Source of the DNA: an uncultured Eubacteriales bacterium
Lineage (GTDB): Bacteria; Bacillota; Clostridia; Lachnospirales; Bianqueaceae
Reading direction: 5' to 3'
Length of the DNA: 6,407 nt
Assembly (NCBI GenBank): GCA_902493345.1
Contig: CABUPM010000106.1
Span: 1-6,407, forward strand
Shown one piece after another: positions 5,622-6,407 of the stretch. The notes under the pieces are model-generated. The model saw nothing but the letters and a program-made list of their open reading frames with translations. It searched no databases and was not told the DNA's origin. The stretch's first letter is position 1. Every line of letters starts with the position of its first letter. Made by a program: the position numbers and the translations under genes.

Positions 5622-6407
5622 ATGAAACAGGAACACAATTCCACAGCCTCCGCAAAACAGCGGGGGCTGTATTATGGATTGCTGTCGCTTTTGGCGGTGA
5701 TTACCGTGGGAGCGATTGCCGCGACGTTTTTGGCAGGAGGGGAAGAACAGGAGCCTGTCAATCCCATGCAGCAGCTGCAGGCAGAGGAGAGCAAGAAGGA
5801 AGAAGATTCCACGGCAAAGCCAGCGGAGGATTCTAAGGCGCAGGCGGTCAGCAAGGATCCGGTTCAGCCCAATAGCGAGATTCAGGAAGTAAAAGCGCCG
5901 GAAACAGAGAGTTCCTCCGAGAATGAATCGAAGGCCGCGACGGTACAGGCTGAGCCGGAAAAGGAGACCAATGCGGAATTTGACGCGGAGACGGAAACCA
6001 TGGTATGGCCGGTCAGCGGTAACGTGGTGATGGAATATTCGGCGGACACGCTGATTTATGACAAGACACTGGACCAATACCGTGTCAACGATTCGATCAG
6101 TATCTCTGCCGTCACCGGAGAAGCCGTGGTCGCCGCGGCGCAGGGAATCGTCAAATCCATTGGCTGCAATGATATTCTGGGCAATTATGTGGTCATCAGT
6201 CATGGCAACGGGCTGGAGACTACATACGGCCAATTGCAGGAGGCCGTTGATGTCTCGGTGGATCAGGTTGTATCGAAGGGAGAAACGATTGGATATATTG
6301 CCGAACCATCCTGGTATGGCACGGCGTTGGGCAGTCATGTGGAGTTTCAGGTGACACAGGACGGCGTCGCTGTGGATCCGACAATCTATCTGGAAGGTAC
6401 TTTAGAC
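5622..6407 (+). CDS. spoIIQ: SpoIIQ-like membrane-anchored M23/LytM protein with a degenerate active site (3' end outside window)
   Basis: The frame is open for 262 residues to the window edge and is probably nearly complete, since the last residues (VDPTIYLEG) match the usual end of an M23 domain. After a short basic N-terminus comes one membrane segment (about 16-39). Then follows a linker of some 85 residues rich in Glu, Lys, Ser, Ala and Pro (41-127), and an M23/LytM domain from about 129. The layout suits SpoIIQ, which in Bacillus sits in the forespore membrane and binds SpoIIIAH across the intermembrane space during engulfment. Aligned by eye with active M23 enzymes, the HxGxD histidine and aspartate are Asn156 and Ser160. 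The YAHL histidine is Gln204, and in the final HxH only His239 remains, the last histidine being Glu241. Zinc binding and hydrolysis look impossible. B. subtilis SpoIIQ is also degenerate, while the C. difficile protein keeps a zinc site. The spoIIQ name is likely but tentative; another LytM scaffold protein is possible. Confidence 0.75.
   Translation, partial: MKQEHNSTASAKQRGLYYGLLSLLAVITVGAIAATFLAGGEEQEPVNPMQQLQAEESKKEEDSTAKPAEDSKAQAVSKDPVQPNSEIQEVKAPETESSSENESKAATVQAEPEKETNAEFDAETETMVWPVSGNVVMEYSADTLIYDKTLDQYRVNDSISISAVTGEAVVAAAQGIVKSIGCNDILGNYVVISHGNGLETTYGQLQEAVDVSVDQVVSKGETIGYIAEPSWYGTALGSHVEFQVTQDGVAVDPTIYLEGTLD

Noticed and set aside
5603..5836. Forward open frame from ATG 5603
   Set aside because: It is out of frame with the LytM domain, its ATG precedes the ribosome binding site, and it breaks off without any recognisable domain.
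5601..6338. Reverse-strand open frame of 245 codons opposite the SpoIIQ-like gene
   Set aside because: The + strand frame has a good ribosome binding site, a membrane segment and a recognisable LytM domain; the reverse product is low-complexity and unrecognised.

Overview
The window looks like chromosomal DNA from a spore-forming member of the Clostridia, probably close to the Lachnospiraceae. The clues are strong AGGAGG-type ribosome binding sites, moderate GC content, short intergenic gaps, a SpoIIQ-like sporulation protein, and close relatives of clostridial housekeeping proteins. This placement is inferred from sequence recognition, not from a search. All convincing genes lie on the + strand. 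I see no tRNA, rRNA, CRISPR array, insertion sequence or phage gene.

Left part (1-1511): the 3' end of a YjjG-type HAD phosphatase (nucleotidase) gene, then a complete YghZ-type aldo/keto reductase gene 27 bases later. A clear Rho-independent terminator at 1484-1511 closes this unit.

Middle part (1594-3260): a Lon-like protease of the AAA_32/LonC type, interrupted by a frame change at about 2992-3003. The catalytic serine lies before the break and the catalytic lysine after it. A -1 join puts the two 43 residues apart, the same spacing as in E. coli Lon, so the two pieces belong to one 555-residue protein. The ATPase-like part has no Walker A motif and appears to have lost the Walker B acid.

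Right part (3264-5570): a promoter region with two candidate sigma-A promoters precedes a tight three-gene unit. It encodes a small two-CxxC putative zinc protein, RNase Z (tRNA 3' end maturation) and TsaD (t6A37 modification of tRNA). The gap before rnz is 8 bases, and rnz and tsaD overlap by 11 bases. Two of the three genes act on tRNA.

End (5622-6407): a membrane-anchored M23/LytM protein resembling SpoIIQ, open to the window edge. Four of the five usual M23 active-site residues are replaced, so it is probably a structural protein and not a peptidase. A weak forespore-type promoter match lies just upstream.

The most notable points are the split Lon-like protease, the inactive-looking SpoIIQ-like protein, and the uncharacterised zinc protein heading the tRNA maturation unit.
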